Positions 42,002 through 53,129 are shown, numbered from the stretch's first letter. The stretch: DNA of 64,000 bases from Mycobacterium sp. JS623 (GCF_000328565.1 NC_019966.1:2728001-2792000), one strand, 5' to 3'. Numbers and translations: made by a program. Notes: generated from the sequence alone by a model not told the origin.

Positions 42002-42958
42002 ATGTCCAGTGCCCGCGTCGTTGTGTTCGTGGTGTTCGACGGCATGAAGCTGCTCGACGTCGCCGGGCCTGCCGAGGTGTTCGCGGAGGCTAACCGGTTC
42101 GGGGCGCCCTACCGCGTGGTCATGGCGTCAGTCGACGGGCAGGACGTGGTCACGTCGGTCGGCAGCCGGCTCGCGGTGTCGACTTCGACCAGCGCGGTGG
42201 AAGATGTTGACACGGTGGTCGTTTCCGGGGGTGACGATCTGGTCGGTCGTCCCATCGATCTGGACCTCGTGGCGGCGGTCCAGGCGTTGCGTCCGCGGAC
42301 CCGCCGGATGGCGTCGATCTGCACCGGCTCGTTCATCCTGGCGCAGGCCGGCCTGCTCGACGGCCGCCGTGCGACCACCCATTGGCGCCAAACCGCCCTG
42401 CTGTCGCGTGCATATCCGCGAATCAACGTCGAACCGGACGCGATCTTTGTGCGCGACGGTGACATCTATACCTCGGCTGGGGTATCGGCGGGCATCGATC
42501 TTGCGTTGGCCCTCGTCGAGGACGACCACGGCGCCGACCTCGTTCGCGATGTTGCCCGGTCGTTGGTGGTCTACCTGAAGCGGGCAGGCGGCCAGTCGCA
42601 GTTCTCCGCGTTGGTCGAATCGCCTCCACCGGAGCGATTCCAGCTGCGTGCGGTCACGGAGGCGATCGCTGCCGATCCCGGCGCCAACCACACCGTGAAA
42701 ACCCTTGCAGCGCAAGCATCTCTAAGCACTCGGCAGTTAACCCGGTTATTCCAAAGCGAGCTTGGGACGACTCCTGCCCGCTATGTCGAGATGATCCGCA
42801 TCGACGCGGCCCGCTCGGCTCTTGACGCGGGCCGCTCTGTCGCGGACTCGGCCCGGCTGGCCGGTTTCGGCAGTGCGGAGACCTTGCGTCGTGTGTTCGT
42901 CACCCAGCTGGGCCTCTCGCCCAAGGCGTATCGGGACCGGTTCAAGTCGACCGGGTGA
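42002..42958 (+). CDS. GlxA-type AraC-family regulator with DJ-1/PfpI-like sensor domain
   Basis: A 318-residue regulator. Residues 1 to about 190 are a class I amidotransferase-like (DJ-1/PfpI) domain: VVFVVFDGMKLLDVAGPAEV, then SICTGSFILAQAGLLDGRRAT with a Cys at the nucleophile elbow. The last 100 residues hold the two AraC HTHs (TVKTLAAQASLSTRQLTRLF and SVADSARLAGFGSAETLRRVF). ATG at 42002 comes right after the divergent HD gene's promoter region; the frame upstream is inside that gene. The HD-domain gene is its obvious candidate target. The ligand is unknown. Confidence 0.9.
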   Translation: MSSARVVVFVVFDGMKLLDVAGPAEVFAEANRFGAPYRVVMASVDGQDVVTSVGSRLAVSTSTSAVEDVDTVVVSGGDDLVGRPIDLDLVAAVQALRPRTRRMASICTGSFILAQAGLLDGRRATTHWRQTALLSRAYPRINVEPDAIFVRDGDIYTSAGVSAGIDLALALVEDDHGADLVRDVARSLVVYLKRAGGQSQFSALVESPPPERFQLRAVTEAIAADPGANHTVKTLAAQASLSTRQLTRLFQSELGTTPARYVEMIRIDAARSALDAGRSVADSARLAGFGSAETLRRVFVTQLGLSPKAYRDRFKSTG

Positions 42959-43115
42959 GCCGCTGAAACTGATCGAGCGCAGCGCGTTCGACATGGTTGC
43001 TCAACAATTTCCCGTCCTCACGCACAGCCCACACGGCGGTGTCGACGGCCGCGGGATCGCGTGCGTTCCAGCACTGTTCCCAGAAGGCATGCACGATATC
43101 GACGGAGTTGCTCAT
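42942..43115 (-). CDS. 57-residue NTF2/SnoaL-like remnant coupled to the lipase gene
   Basis: A 58-codon frame whose ATG overlaps the stop of the upstream hydrolase gene (ATGA). The N-terminal part (VDIVHAFWEQCWNARDPAAVD) looks like the first helix of an NTF2-like protein. The rest (WAVREDGKLLSNHVERAALDQ and FQRL) looks like its last two strands, with the middle 60-70 residues missing. It is probably an internally deleted gene that kept its frame, hence still translated; it may be non-functional. Its 3' end overlaps the end of the AraC gene on the other strand by 17 bases. Confidence 0.5.
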   Translation of the reverse strand: MSNSVDIVHAFWEQCWNARDPAAVDTAVWAVREDGKLLSNHVERAALDQFQRLTRST

Positions 43116-44074
43116 GGACCGTGTAACGCGTCCCGTAACGCGGACAATCCGCGTTCGGCCGCCTCCGTCGCTGCGGGCACCACGCCGGCGTACCCGAGGT
43201 AGCCGTGGATCAGCGTCTCGGCGTTGTGCAGTTGCACGGGCACACCCGCCGCCGCCAGCAGTTCGGCATAGCGGATGCCGTCATCACGCAGCGGGTCATG
43301 GCCTGCGACGGCGATATACGCAGGGGGAAGTCCCGTCAGATCCTTCGCCCGCCCGGGAGCCAACGTCATTGGCATGTCGGACAGATCCAAATCGCCCACG
43401 TACCAACGGGAAAACCCTCTTACCGACGAGCCGTTGAGCAGCAATGCATCGGCGTTCTCCGTGAACGACGGCAGCGACGTGTCCCACGTCGTCGCCGGGT
43501 ACCAGAGCAACTGAAAGCGGATCGGCGGGCCGCCGGCGTCACGTGCCAGCAGCGTCACCACCGCCGAAAGGTTGCCGCCAGCCGAGTCGCCCGCGACGGC
43601 AATCCGCTCGGGGTCGACGCCGAGCTCGCTGGCGTGGGCGGCCACCCATTGCGTTGCGGCGCAAGCATCTTCGACCGCCGCGGGGTAGGGGTGTTCGGGC
43701 GCGAGCCGGTAGTCCACCGACACCACTACCGCGTCGGCTCCGACCGCATGGTTGCGTGCGTCGCCGTCATAGGTATCGAGATCGCCGACGCACCAGCCGC
43801 CCCCGTGCAGGAAGACGACCACCGGCGGCGTTGCCTCGTTATCGGTCGGCGACCGGTAGATGCGGATCGGGATCGGTCCCGCAGGCCCGTCGATCGTGCG
43901 CTCCTCTGTGTGCACGTCGGGATGCACAGGGCGGCGCGGCAGGTCGCGAAATCGTTGCCGGGCTGCCTCGACACCTCCGTCGGTTGTCAACTGAAACGGA
44001 ACGGCCTCCAGTACCTTCAGCAGAATGGCGTCTGGGGGTTTTCGGCTGGCGGGCTCTTCCTCGGCAACAGACAT
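43112..44074 (-). CDS. alpha/beta hydrolase, hormone-sensitive-lipase family (LipH/LipI-like)
   Basis: A 320-residue carboxylesterase. The oxyanion motif is [13 protein letters not shown], the nucleophile elbow is [13 protein letters not shown], with [15 protein letters not shown] between them, all hallmarks of the HSL (bacterial family IV) esterases. The acid and base are in [10 protein letters not shown] and LIHGYLGY. No signal peptide, so cytosolic. M. tuberculosis lipH/lipI (Rv1399c/Rv1400c) lie at the same place before priA. The start codon overlaps that of the divergent YhhN gene (CATG at 44072-44075), leaving no room for separate promoters unless one start is further in. Confidence 0.92.
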   Translation of the reverse strand: MSVAEEEPASRKPPDAILLKVLEAVPFQLTTDGGVEAARQRFRDLPRRPVHPDVHTEERTIDGPAGPIPIRIYRSPTDNEATPPVVVFLHGGGWCVGDLDTYDGDARNHAVGADAVVVSVDYRLAPEHPYPAAVEDACAATQWVAAHASELGVDPERIAVAGDSAGGNLSAVVTLLARDAGGPPIRFQLLWYPATTWDTSLPSFTENADALLLNGSSVRGFSRWYVGDLDLSDMPMTLAPGRAKDLTGLPPAYIAVAGHDPLRDDGIRYAELLAAAGVPVQLHNAETLIHGYLGYAGVVPAATEAAERGLSALRDALHGP

Positions 44075-44768
44075 GGGGACACCGTACGCACACTCGCGAA
44101 CCAGGCTGTTTTGGGTGACCGCCGCGATCGTCGGCGCCTGTTACGGCGTGTTCCTCATCGTCACGGCACTGCAACTGCCGTCCGGTGCAGAGCTCACTGG
44201 CCAGTTCATGCTGCAGCCTGCCGCCAAGGCGCTGACCGCGGTGCTGTTGGCCGTCGCGGCGCTGACACACCCCATCGCCCGGGAGCGACATTGGCTGATC
44301 GCGGCACTGGTGCTCTCGGCGGCCGGTGATTTTCTGCTGGCGATGCCGTGGTGGAAACCCTCGTTCGTGCTTGGGCTCGGCGCATTCCTGATCGCGCACC
44401 TGTGCTTTCTGGCCGTGCTGATCCCGCTTGTCTCCCGGACGGGTCCGCGGCTGGCGGGCGCCGCTGTCATGGTGTCGGCCTGCATTGTGCTGCTGGTGTG
44501 GTTCTGGCCGAGACTGCTCGTCGAGGGCATGGCCGTACCGGTGACGCTCTACATCGCAGTGCTCGGGGCGATGGTGTGTGCTGCGCTGCTGGCTCGGTTG
44601 CCGACGCCGTGGACCGCGCTGGGCGCGGTGTGCTTTGCGGTGTCGGACGGGATGATCGGCATCGGCAAGTTCGTGTTGGGTTCAGAGGCGCTGGCCGTGC
44701 CGATCTGGTGGGCGTACGCATCGTCGATATTGCTCATCACCGCGGGCTTCTTCTTCGGCCGCACGTGA
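44073..44768 (+). CDS. YhhN-family membrane protein (lysoplasmalogenase-like)
   Basis: A 231-residue polytopic protein with about seven or eight helices. The YhhN/TMEM86 family motifs are visible: [30 protein letters not shown] with an Asp, and [17 protein letters not shown] with another Asp. The human TMEM86B member hydrolyses lysoplasmalogen; activity in mycobacteria is not known. ATG at 44073 overlaps the divergent lipase start; the frame extends upstream within that gene. The stop overlaps priA (GTGA). Rv1401 is the equivalent gene before priA in M. tuberculosis. Confidence 0.85.
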   Translation: MGTPYAHSRTRLFWVTAAIVGACYGVFLIVTALQLPSGAELTGQFMLQPAAKALTAVLLAVAALTHPIARERHWLIAALVLSAAGDFLLAMPWWKPSFVLGLGAFLIAHLCFLAVLIPLVSRTGPRLAGAAVMVSACIVLLVWFWPRLLVEGMAVPVTLYIAVLGAMVCAALLARLPTPWTALGAVCFAVSDGMIGIGKFVLGSEALAVPIWWAYASSILLITAGFFFGRT

Positions 44769-46756
44769 CCACCCGCCAGCAAGCCGAGCACGAGCCGATC
44801 GCGCGTGTGCTGCCGATGTTGACGGTGCCGCACCTGGACCGTGAATTCGACTATCTCGTGTCGGCCGAGCAATCCGACGACGCCCAGCCCGGCGTGCGGG
44901 TGCGGGTGCGTTTCCACGGCAGGCTTGTTGACGCCTTTGTCCTCGAAAGACGTTCCGACACAGACCATGTCGGCAAGCTCGGCTGGCTTGACCGGGTGGT
45001 GTCGGCGGAGGCGGTGCTGACACCCGACGTGCGCCGCCTCATCGACGCCGTTGCGGCGCGCTACGCGGGCACCCGCGCCGACGTGTTGCGGCTCGCCGTC
45101 CCGCCGCGGCACGCCAACGTCGAAAAGCAGCCCGCGCCAGAGCTTGCGCCGCTGGCAGTCAAGCCCGTCGACACAGCCGCGTGGTCCACGTACGGGCGTG
45201 GCGAGCAGTTCCTCACGGCGCTCGGTGACGGCCGCGCAGCCCGCGCTGTGTGGCAGGCGTTGCCGGGGGAGCCGTGGACCGACCGGCTGGCCGAAGCCGC
45301 CGCGGTCACGGTGAACTCGGGCCGCGGGGTGTTGGCGATCGTGCCCGATCAGCGCGATGTTGATGCGTTGCACGCCAGCGCAATTCGGTACATCGACGAG
45401 GAGAGGGTGGCGGCGTTGTCGGCCGGGCTCGGGCCCGCGCAGCGCTACCGCCGCTGGTTGTCCGTGCTGCACGGCGGCGCACGCATGGTCATCGGCACTC
45501 GCAGCGCGGTCTTCGCACCTGTCACCGACCTCGGGTTGGCCATCGTGTGGGACGACGGCGACGACACCCTCGCCGAACCCCGTGCCCCGTACCCGCATGC
45601 GCGTGAGGTGGCGATGCTGCGCGCTCACCAACTGCGTTGTGCCGCACTGATCGGCGGCTACGCCCGCACCGCAGAAGCACAGGCGCTGGTGCGGAGCCGA
45701 TGGGCGCATGATCTCGTCGCGCCCCGCGGTGTTGTGCGCGCCCGCTCGCCACGCGTCGTCGCACCCGATGACAGCGGCCACGAGCAGGAACGCGACCCGG
45801 CCGCCCGCACGGCCCGGCTGCCGTCGCTGGCCCTGCGGGCGGCGCGGACCGCGCTGCAGGCCGGACATCCTGTGCTGGTTCAGGTGCCCCGACGCGGTTA
45901 CGTGCCCGCGCTGGCATGTGCGCGGTGCCGCACTGTCGCGCGGTGCAGGCACTGCACCGGACCGTTGTCGCTACTAGACCGCGGTGCGGCGGTCTGCCGA
46001 TGGTGCGGCCGTGAGGAGCCGGCGCTCCGTTGCGCCCGGTGCGGATCCGATGCGGTGCGCGCGGTTGTCATTGGCGCGAGGCGCACCGCCGAGGAACTCG
46101 GGAGGGCATTTCCCGGGATGCCAGTGCTCACGTCCGGCGGTGACGCGATGGTCGCTGCGGTCGCTGGAGAGCCGGCTCTCGTCGTCGCGACACCCGGTGC
46201 TGAACCCGTGGCCGAGGGCGGCTACGGCGCGGCATTGCTGCTCGACGCGTGGGCTCTGCTCGGCCGCCAGGATCTGCGAGCCGCCGAGGACACCCTGCGG
46301 CGATGGATGGCAGCCGCGGCGCTGGTGCGGCCACGCGAGGACGGCGGCACGGTTGCCGTGGTTGCCGAATCGGCGATTCCGACCGTGCAGTCGCTGATCC
46401 GGTGGGATCCGGTGGGGCATGCCGACGCCGAGTTCGACGCCCGCGCGGAGGTGGGACTGCCGCCCGCCGTGCACATCGCGGCGGTCGACGGCGCGCCCGC
46501 GGCCGTGGCTGCTCTGCTCGACACGGCGGAATTGCCCGAAACCGCGCAGCTACTCGGGCCCGTTGACCTGCCGATCGGTGCGCGGCGCCCGCCCGGGTTC
46601 TCGGTCGACACCCCCGTCACCCGAATGCTGGTCCGGGTGCCGCGCGACGGCGGGTTGGCGCTCGCGGCCGCGCTGCGGCGGGCCACCGGTGTACTCAGCG
46701 CGCGACACGATCAGCAGCCAACTCGTGTGCAAATCGATCCTTTGCACATAGGGTGA
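44765..46756 (+). CDS. priA: PriA-like primosomal protein with degenerate helicase motifs
   Basis: A 663-residue homologue of the replication-restart helicase PriA. The N-terminal 3'-end-binding domain ([34 protein letters not shown]) and the zinc-binding region with paired Cys ([30 protein letters not shown]) are clear. Where Walker A GxTGSGKT should stand, [18 protein letters not shown] is found, and the DEEH box reads WDDGDD. The protein is therefore unlikely to hydrolyse ATP, a known trait of actinobacterial PriA. GTG overlaps the YhhN stop. Confidence 0.9.
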   Translation: MTTRQQAEHEPIARVLPMLTVPHLDREFDYLVSAEQSDDAQPGVRVRVRFHGRLVDAFVLERRSDTDHVGKLGWLDRVVSAEAVLTPDVRRLIDAVAARYAGTRADVLRLAVPPRHANVEKQPAPELAPLAVKPVDTAAWSTYGRGEQFLTALGDGRAARAVWQALPGEPWTDRLAEAAAVTVNSGRGVLAIVPDQRDVDALHASAIRYIDEERVAALSAGLGPAQRYRRWLSVLHGGARMVIGTRSAVFAPVTDLGLAIVWDDGDDTLAEPRAPYPHAREVAMLRAHQLRCAALIGGYARTAEAQALVRSRWAHDLVAPRGVVRARSPRVVAPDDSGHEQERDPAARTARLPSLALRAARTALQAGHPVLVQVPRRGYVPALACARCRTVARCRHCTGPLSLLDRGAAVCRWCGREEPALRCARCGSDAVRAVVIGARRTAEELGRAFPGMPVLTSGGDAMVAAVAGEPALVVATPGAEPVAEGGYGAALLLDAWALLGRQDLRAAEDTLRRWMAAAALVRPREDGGTVAVVAESAIPTVQSLIRWDPVGHADAEFDARAEVGLPPAVHIAAVDGAPAAVAALLDTAELPETAQLLGPVDLPIGARRPPGFSVDTPVTRMLVRVPRDGGLALAAALRRATGVLSARHDQQPTRVQIDPLHIG

Positions 46757-46793
46757 TGCGGACACGGCGACTCGCGCCGATCAGGAGGTGGCC

Positions 46794-48602
46794 ATGGGGC
46801 GGCTATTCAAGTGGCTGATCCCGTTGGCGCTCATCACTTTTGGTCTATTGTGGCCGCTCGTGTTCACCGGTGGCTCGCAGGCATCAGATGTTTCCGATCC
46901 GGTGGTTTTCAGCAATTACAAGGCCAACTTCGTCGTCGACAGCGACGGCCAACTCGACGCGGTCGAAACCATCACAGCCGAATTCCCCGGCGGGCGCCAC
47001 GGCATCTTCCGGTACTGGGATGTCGCCAACCAGAACAGCCCGCGGGTGCGGCAGCAGCCCGAGATCACCTCGATCCTGCTCGACGGTGAGCCCGAGTCCT
47101 ACGAAATACTGTGGGAGGGCGGAGAACGTTTCGTGGTCGCCAAGATCGGTCAGGCGGACAAGTACCTCAGCTACGGCACCCACACCTACGAGATCCGCTA
47201 CCGCATCCCTGGCGTGCTCGACCCCGGCAGCACCGGCGCCGACAAGATGTTCGCCAGCGGCATGGGTGTGCCAACGACGTCGCCGTCGGTGTTTTTCTGG
47301 AACGTCATCGCGCCGTCCTGGAACAACGAGATCGACAACGTTGATGTCACCGTGGCCCTTCCCGGCGACGTCGGCCGCGCTCAATGCTCGGTGGGATTCG
47401 GCGTGGGCCGCAAGTGCGACGACCTCACGGTAGACGGCAACACGGTCAGGTTGTCGGCATCCGACCTCGCGCCGCGTACGCCCGTCACCGTGCGCGCTGG
47501 TGTCGACGTGCCGACACCGTCGCGCATCAGCCTGCCGTGGCCGTATACCTGGGACCGCATCCTGGGCCAGTCGGTGACCGGCGTGGTCTGGATCGCAGGC
47601 CTGACAGTGGCTTTCGGCCTTTGGGCGTTCCTCTGGTACCGCACCACCGTCGAGCCACCGCCAGGATTCCCACTGCAGTACGCGCCACCGCCGGGTCTCG
47701 GGCCGGTCCAGACCGAGTACATCCGTACTGAGTCCGTCCCGAAGAACGGGCTCACCGCCACGCTCTTCTATCTCGCCGAGCGAAGGCTCATCGAGCTGAA
47801 GCAGGTGAACGACAAACAGTGGAACATCCGAAGCCTCGCTGAACGCAGCGCCTGGGCTGACGTCGATCCGGTTAGCGTCGCGGTCGGCTCAGCACTGGGC
47901 GTCATGAACAAGGGCAGCGAATTCGAGGCCAAACACACCGTCAAATCCGGTCAGAAACTCAACAAGGCCAAGACCGATATGGCTAAGGCCGCCGAGAAGT
48001 GGGCGTTCGACCACGGGCTGATGGTCAAGCGCAAAAAGGAAATGTGGGTCCGCGCGGCGAACGCGATAGCGTTCGGCATCATGGTGTGCGGGTTCTTCCG
48101 GTGGGGCCTTCCGACCACGATGTGGGCGCTGCCGTTCGCGGCGTTCTTCCTGCTGTCAGTCCGGGCATGGGCCGACGGCGTCGGCACCAGGCGCACCGAG
48201 GCCGGCCGCGAATTGTGGTCGCGTGCAGGCGGATTCCACCGGATGCTGTCCACCGACTCCGCCGAGACGCGGTTCGACTTCGGCGCCCGCAAGGATCTCT
48301 ACAGCGCCTATGTGCCGTTCGCCGTGGCCGCAGGTACGGCGGCGCTGTGGGCGAAGAAGTATGAGACGACGGTGGGGGCGCCTGCACCACAACCGGATTG
48401 GTACAACTCGTCGTCGTCGACCTCATGGGGCTTCGCGCACGGCTCCAGTGGTCCGAGTTTCGACAGCTTCGAGTCGGCGTTATCGTCATCGATCGGCGCC
48501 TATACCGCGTCGCAATCGTCCTCCTCCGGCAGCAGTAGCGGCGGCGGCTTCAGCGGCGGCGGAGGGGGCGGCGGCGGTGGAGGAGGAGGCGGCTCATGGT
48601 GA
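46794..48602 (+). CDS. DUF2207 membrane protein with Gly-rich tail
   Basis: A 602-residue membrane protein. An N-terminal signal/anchor helix precedes the extracellular DUF2207 domain (SNYKANFVVDSDGQLDAVETI, GGRHGIFRYWD, GTHTYEIRYRIPGV). A helix near 255-280 follows, then a cytoplasmic part and two helices near 425-460. The C-terminus is Ser-rich then poly-Gly (more than ten Gly in a row). Function unknown; these proteins are regularly paired with LemA, as here. ATG at 46794 fits AGGAGG six bases upstream; the GTG at 46788 sits too close. Confidence 0.88.
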   Translation: MGRLFKWLIPLALITFGLLWPLVFTGGSQASDVSDPVVFSNYKANFVVDSDGQLDAVETITAEFPGGRHGIFRYWDVANQNSPRVRQQPEITSILLDGEPESYEILWEGGERFVVAKIGQADKYLSYGTHTYEIRYRIPGVLDPGSTGADKMFASGMGVPTTSPSVFFWNVIAPSWNNEIDNVDVTVALPGDVGRAQCSVGFGVGRKCDDLTVDGNTVRLSASDLAPRTPVTVRAGVDVPTPSRISLPWPYTWDRILGQSVTGVVWIAGLTVAFGLWAFLWYRTTVEPPPGFPLQYAPPPGLGPVQTEYIRTESVPKNGLTATLFYLAERRLIELKQVNDKQWNIRSLAERSAWADVDPVSVAVGSALGVMNKGSEFEAKHTVKSGQKLNKAKTDMAKAAEKWAFDHGLMVKRKKEMWVRAANAIAFGIMVCGFFRWGLPTTMWALPFAAFFLLSVRAWADGVGTRRTEAGRELWSRAGGFHRMLSTDSAETRFDFGARKDLYSAYVPFAVAAGTAALWAKKYETTVGAPAPQPDWYNSSSSTSWGFAHGSSGPSFDSFESALSSSIGAYTASQSSSSGSSSGGGFSGGGGGGGGGGGGGSW

Positions 48603-49132
48603 GGTTTCTGCTCATTCTGGTGTTGGTGCTAGCGGTGCTGGTGCTGATCGGTTTTGTGATGGGCTACAACAAGATTCGCTCCGCGGACGTCCGCGTCGCC
48701 GAAGCGCTGTCCGGCATCGACGTGGAGCTGACGCGGCGTGCCTCGTTGATCCCGAGCCTCGTGCACACCGTCGAGACGTTCGCCGCTCACGAGAAGGGCG
48801 TCCTCGATCACGTCACCAACGCGCGTGCGGCACTGACGTCCGCCACGACCGGGAAATCGGTGGCGCAGCGCAGCGCGGCGGAGAAGGAGCTCGACAGCGC
48901 GTTGGCGCCAGTGCTGGCGCTCGGCCAGAGCTACCCGCAGCTGAACTCGTCCAACAACTTCCTGAATCTGCAGGACAACCTCGCCGACACGGAGAACAAG
49001 CTGGCCTTCGCGCGGCAGTACTACAACGATTCCGTCGCGACGCTGAATCGGCTGATCAGCACCATCCCGTGGATGTTCGTCGCGCCGATGACCGGGGTGT
49101 CGGAGCGGGAGTACTACCAGACCCCGCGCTAG
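48596..49132 (+). CDS. LemA family protein
   Basis: A 178-residue protein with one N-terminal membrane helix (about 3-21) and a four-helix-bundle domain of the LemA family. Blocks are [33 protein letters not shown] and [34 protein letters not shown] (each shown in shortened reading: [30 protein letters not shown]). The ATG overlaps the DUF2207 gene by seven bases. Role unknown; the pair is conserved in many bacteria and probably forms a membrane complex. Confidence 0.92.
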   Translation: MVRFLLILVLVLAVLVLIGFVMGYNKIRSADVRVAEALSGIDVELTRRASLIPSLVHTVETFAAHEKGVLDHVTNARAALTSATTGKSVAQRSAAEKELDSALAPVLALGQSYPQLNSSNNFLNLQDNLADTENKLAFARQYYNDSVATLNRLISTIPWMFVAPMTGVSEREYYQTPR

Positions 49133-49151
49133 CCATCCCTACACTGGCGCG

Positions 49152-50081
49152 GTGCGCATCGTCTTCGCCGGCACCCCAGAGCCAGCGCTTCCGTCGTTGC
49201 GACGGCTGATCGAATCGCCGCGTCACGACGTCGTCGCCGTGTTGACCCGGCCTGACGCCGCGAAGGGCAGGCACGGCAAGCTCTCGCCGTCGCCGGTGGC
49301 TCAGCTGGCCCTTGAACACGACATTCCCGTGCTGCGGCCGTCACGTCCCAACTCCGACGAATTCATCGCCGAGCTGACGGACCTGGCGCCAGACGCCTGC
49401 GGGGTCGTCGCCTACGGCGCGCTGCTGTCGGAACGGTTGCTCGCGGTGCCCGCCAACGGCTGGATCAACCTGCACTTCTCGCTGTTGCCCGCGTGGCGTG
49501 GCGCGGCACCCGTGCAGGCGGCCATCGCCGCCGGTGACGCGGTGACCGGAGCGACGACGTTTCAGATCGAACTCGCGCTGGACTCAGGCCCGGTGTACGG
49601 GGTCGTGACGGAGACGATCCGGCCCACCGACACCGCGGGCGATCTGCTTGAGCGGCTGTCGATTTCGGGAGCGGCGCTGCTGGAGACGACGCTCGATGGT
49701 ATCGCCGACGGTTCGCTGACCGCGGTGCCACAGCCCACCGACGGCGTCACCGTCGCGCCGAAAGTCACCGTCGACGACGCGCGTGTGCGGTGGGACCTGC
49801 CCGCCCACGCGGTCGATCGCCGGGTTCGGGCCGTCACGCCGAATCCCGGCGCATGGACAATGATTGGCGATCTGCGCGTCAAACTCGGTCCCGTGACCGT
49901 GGAAGAGGGGGCAAACACTCTGGCGCCCGGTGCGATTCGGGTGGAACGCAACGGCGTTCACGTTGGCACGGGCTCGCATCCGGTGCTCCTCGGCCAGATC
50001 CAGCCCCAGGGTAAGAAGCCGATGCTCGCTGCTGACTGGGCGCGCGGTGCCCGTCTCGACGAAACCGCACGCGCCGAATGA
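49152..50081 (+). CDS. fmt: methionyl-tRNA formyltransferase
   Basis: A 309-residue enzyme that formylates initiator Met-tRNA using 10-formyl-[19 protein letters not shown] opens the Rossmann domain. The folate site is [20 protein letters not shown], with the SLLPxxRG signature. The C-terminal OB domain runs from about 205. GTG start 20 bases after lemA. Its stop overlaps rsmB (ATGA). Confidence 0.97.
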   Translation: MRIVFAGTPEPALPSLRRLIESPRHDVVAVLTRPDAAKGRHGKLSPSPVAQLALEHDIPVLRPSRPNSDEFIAELTDLAPDACGVVAYGALLSERLLAVPANGWINLHFSLLPAWRGAAPVQAAIAAGDAVTGATTFQIELALDSGPVYGVVTETIRPTDTAGDLLERLSISGAALLETTLDGIADGSLTAVPQPTDGVTVAPKVTVDDARVRWDLPAHAVDRRVRAVTPNPGAWTMIGDLRVKLGPVTVEEGANTLAPGAIRVERNGVHVGTGSHPVLLGQIQPQGKKPMLAADWARGARLDETARAE

Positions 50082-51448
50082 CCAAGCCGCCCAACAGACG
50101 TCCGCCGCGACGCAAACCACTCGACCCGGCCCGCGGGGCGGCGTTCGACGTGTTGCGCGCGGTGTCGGAGCGTGACGCCTACGCCAATCTCGCCCTGCCT
50201 GCGCTGCTGCGCGATCGCGGTATCACCGGCCGCGACGCAGCGTTCGCCACCGAACTCGCCTATGGCACTTGCCGCACCCGCGGCTTGCTCGACTCGATCA
50301 TCGGCAAGGCAGCCAATCGACCGCCCGAGCACATCGACCCCGTGCTGCTGGACCTGCTGCGGCTCGGCGCCTACCAACTGCTGCGCACCAGGGTGGAACA
50401 CCATGCGGCGGTGTCCACGACCGTCGAGCAGGCGGGTATCGAATTCGATTCGGCTCGAGCGGGTTTCGTCAACGGTGTGCTGCGCACCATCGCCGGCCGT
50501 GACGAACAGTCTTGGGTGTCGGAGCTGGCCCCGTCCGCTGACAGCGATCCCATCGGACATCTCGCGTTCGTGCATGCCCATCCGCGTTGGGTTGCCCAAG
50601 CCTTCGCCGACGCGCTTGGCGTCGATGCGGGACAGCTGGACGCGCTCTTGGCAAGCGATGACGCGCGCCCGGCGGTGCATCTGGCCGCGCGGCCCGGCGT
50701 GTTGACCGCCGAGGAACTGGCCGATCAGGTCGACGGCACCGTCGGGCGATATTCGCCGTACGCGGTGTACCTGTCAGGTGGCGATCCGGGTCGGCTTGAC
50801 GCGATCCGTGGGGGTGCGGCGCTGGTGCAGGACGAGGGCAGCCAGTTGGTGGCGCGGGCCTTGACCCTCGCCCCACTCGACGGCCCGGACTCCGGCCGAT
50901 GGCTGGATCTGTGCTCAGGCCCCGGCGGCAAGACCGCGCTGTTGGCCGCTTTAGCTGACGGAGCACAGGTCACCGCGATCGAGCCAGCCGCTAGACGCGC
51001 CGAGATGGTCGAGGAGAACACCCGTGGCCTGCCGGTCGAGGTGGTGCGCGTCGACGGCCGCGAGTCGGGGCTCGAGCCGGGATTCGACAGGGTGTTGGTC
51101 GACGCCCCGTGTACCGGGCTCGGTGCGCTGCGGCGCAGGCCAGAGGCCCGCTGGCGGCGCCAGCCCAGCGACGTGCCTGCGTTGGCCAAGCTGCAGCGTG
51201 AGCTGCTGGCCTCGGCAATTGAGCTGACCCGGCCCGGCGGGGTGGTGCTGTATGCGACGTGTTCGCCGCATCTGGCCGAGACCGTTGGCGTCGTGGCCGA
51301 CGCATTGCGCCGTCACCGGGTCATGGCGTTGGACACCCGGCCGTTGTTCGACCCGGTCGACGATCTCGGCGACGGGCCCTACGTGCAGCTCTGGCCGCAC
51401 CGGCATGGCACCGATGCGATGTTCGCCGCGGCCCTCTTAGTAGGGTGA
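50078..51448 (+). CDS. rsmB: 16S rRNA m5C methyltransferase RsmB/Fmu family
   Basis: A 456-residue RNA cytosine-C5 methyltransferase. The N-terminal NusB-like domain ([37 protein letters not shown]) is followed by the SAM-binding motif [18 protein letters not shown]. The two cysteines of the RCMT mechanism are in [16 protein letters not shown] and [11 protein letters not shown]. It matches Rv1407. ATGA overlap with fmt; rpe begins 5 bases after its stop. Confidence 0.95.
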   Translation: MTKPPNRRPPRRKPLDPARGAAFDVLRAVSERDAYANLALPALLRDRGITGRDAAFATELAYGTCRTRGLLDSIIGKAANRPPEHIDPVLLDLLRLGAYQLLRTRVEHHAAVSTTVEQAGIEFDSARAGFVNGVLRTIAGRDEQSWVSELAPSADSDPIGHLAFVHAHPRWVAQAFADALGVDAGQLDALLASDDARPAVHLAARPGVLTAEELADQVDGTVGRYSPYAVYLSGGDPGRLDAIRGGAALVQDEGSQLVARALTLAPLDGPDSGRWLDLCSGPGGKTALLAALADGAQVTAIEPAARRAEMVEENTRGLPVEVVRVDGRESGLEPGFDRVLVDAPCTGLGALRRRPEARWRRQPSDVPALAKLQRELLASAIELTRPGGVVLYATCSPHLAETVGVVADALRRHRVMALDTRPLFDPVDDLGDGPYVQLWPHRHGTDAMFAAALLVG

Positions 51449-51453
51449 GCGCC

Positions 51454-52131
51454 ATGGCAGAACCCCTGATCGCGCCGTCGATCCTGGCCGCCGACTTCGC
51501 CGAGCTCGGCGACGAAGCCGCGGCGGTGGCGGGCGCCGACTGGCTGCACGTCGATGTGATGGACAACCACTTCGTGCCCAACCTGACCATTGGGCTCCCG
51601 GTTGTCGAGGCGTTGCTCAGGAGAACCGACATCCCGATGGACTGCCATCTGATGATCGACAACCCCGACAGGTGGGCGCCGCCCTATGCCGAGGCCGGGG
51701 CGTACAACGTCACATTCCACGCCGAGGCAACCGACAACCCAATCGGCGTGGCCCGCGACATCCGGGCAGCAGGCGCCAAGGCGGGGCTCTCGGTCAAGCC
51801 GGGCACCCCGATCGAGCCGTACCTGGAGATCCTGCCCCACTTCGACACGCTGCTGATCATGTCCGTTGAGCCCGGCTTCGGCGGGCAGAAGTTCATCCCG
51901 GAGGTGCTGCCGAAAGTTGGCACCGTACGCAGGCTCGTCGACGCCGGCGAGTTGACGATCGTCGTCGAGATCGATGGCGGTATCAACGAAGACACCATCG
52001 AAGAGGCGGCCCTGGCCGGAGTCGACTGCTTCGTCGCGGGATCCGCTGTGTACAGCGCCGAAGACCCGGCCGCCGCAGTGGAATCGCTGCGCCGACAGGC
52101 TGCCTCGGCCTCAAAACATCTGACGTTATGA
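51454..52131 (+). CDS. rpe: ribulose-phosphate 3-epimerase
   Basis: A 225-residue TIM-barrel enzyme interconverting ribulose-5-P and xylulose-5-P, source of the ribulose-5-P that ribBA uses. Motifs: [55 protein letters not shown] and EIDGGIN. ATG at 51454; the open frame upstream is inside rsmB. ATGA overlap with ribD. Confidence 0.97.
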   Translation: MAEPLIAPSILAADFAELGDEAAAVAGADWLHVDVMDNHFVPNLTIGLPVVEALLRRTDIPMDCHLMIDNPDRWAPPYAEAGAYNVTFHAEATDNPIGVARDIRAAGAKAGLSVKPGTPIEPYLEILPHFDTLLIMSVEPGFGGQKFIPEVLPKVGTVRRLVDAGELTIVVEIDGGINEDTIEEAALAGVDCFVAGSAVYSAEDPAAAVESLRRQAASASKHLTL

Positions 52132-53129
52132 ATCTGGACGCCGCGATGCGGTTGGCGGTCGAACACGCCGACCGGGTCAAGGGCACCACGTATCCGAATC
52201 CACCTGTGGGAGCGGTTATTTTGGACCGCGACGGCGAGATCGCCGGCGCTGGTGCGACGGAACCGCCCGGCGGTCCGCACGCCGAGATCGTCGCGTTGCG
52301 TCGAGCGGGGGAGCGCGCCGTCCGCGGCACCGCAATCGTGACGCTCGAGCCGTGCAACCACTACGGCAGGACCCCGCCGTGTGTGGATGCGCTTGTCGCC
52401 GCCGGGATTTCGCGCGTCGCCTACGCGGTCGCCGATCCCAACCCGGAAGCCGCGGGTGGCGCCACGCGGCTGGCTGACTCCGGCATCAACGTTGAGGCCG
52501 GAGTGCTGACCGACGTCGTCGCTGGCGGTCCGCTTCGGGAGTGGCTGCACAAGCAGCGCACCGGGTTACCACATATCACGTGGAAATACGCCACAAGCGT
52601 CGACGGCCGCAGCGCAGCCGCCGACGGCACCAGTCAGTGGATCACCAGCGAGGCCGCCAGGGCCGACGTGCATCGCCGTCGAGCGACTGCTGACGCGATC
52701 ATCGTTGGAACCGGCACGGTGTTCGTCGACGACCCGACGTTGACGGCACGGTTGCCCGACGGAACGTTGGCTGCGCGTCAGCCGTTGCGCGTCGTCGTCG
52801 GTGAGCGTGAAATATCCTCTGAGGCACGGGTTCTCAACGACGACTCGCGCACCATGGTGATCCGTACCCGTGATCCCCACGAGGTGATCAAGGCGTTGTC
52901 AGACCGCACCGATGTGCTCCTCGAAGGCGGCCCGACGCTGGCTGGCGCGTTCCTGCGGGCAGGGGCGATCGACAGGATCCTTGCGTACGTGGCGCCAATC
53001 TTGTTGGGCGGGCCCATCACCGCCGTCGACGACGTCGGCGTGCTGTCCATCGCCCATGCACAGCGGTGGCGCTTCGACGGTATCGAGCCGATCGGGCCGG
53101 ACCTGTTGCTCAGCCTGATTCCTGCGTAG
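52128..53129 (+). CDS. ribD: bifunctional riboflavin deaminase-reductase
   Basis: A 333-residue RibD (RibG), catalysing deamination of the GTP-derived pyrimidine and reduction of its ribosyl side chain. The zinc deaminase motifs are [10 protein letters not shown] and [16 protein letters not shown]. The reductase half starts near residue 145 ([24 protein letters not shown]). ATG overlaps the rpe stop. The 3' end overlaps the convergent ABC gene by 20 bases. The other rib genes lie about 5.5 kb further on. Confidence 0.96.
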   Translation: MNLDAAMRLAVEHADRVKGTTYPNPPVGAVILDRDGEIAGAGATEPPGGPHAEIVALRRAGERAVRGTAIVTLEPCNHYGRTPPCVDALVAAGISRVAYAVADPNPEAAGGATRLADSGINVEAGVLTDVVAGGPLREWLHKQRTGLPHITWKYATSVDGRSAAADGTSQWITSEAARADVHRRRATADAIIVGTGTVFVDDPTLTARLPDGTLAARQPLRVVVGEREISSEARVLNDDSRTMVIRTRDPHEVIKALSDRTDVLLEGGPTLAGAFLRAGAIDRILAYVAPILLGGPITAVDDVGVLSIAHAQRWRFDGIEPIGPDLLLSLIPA

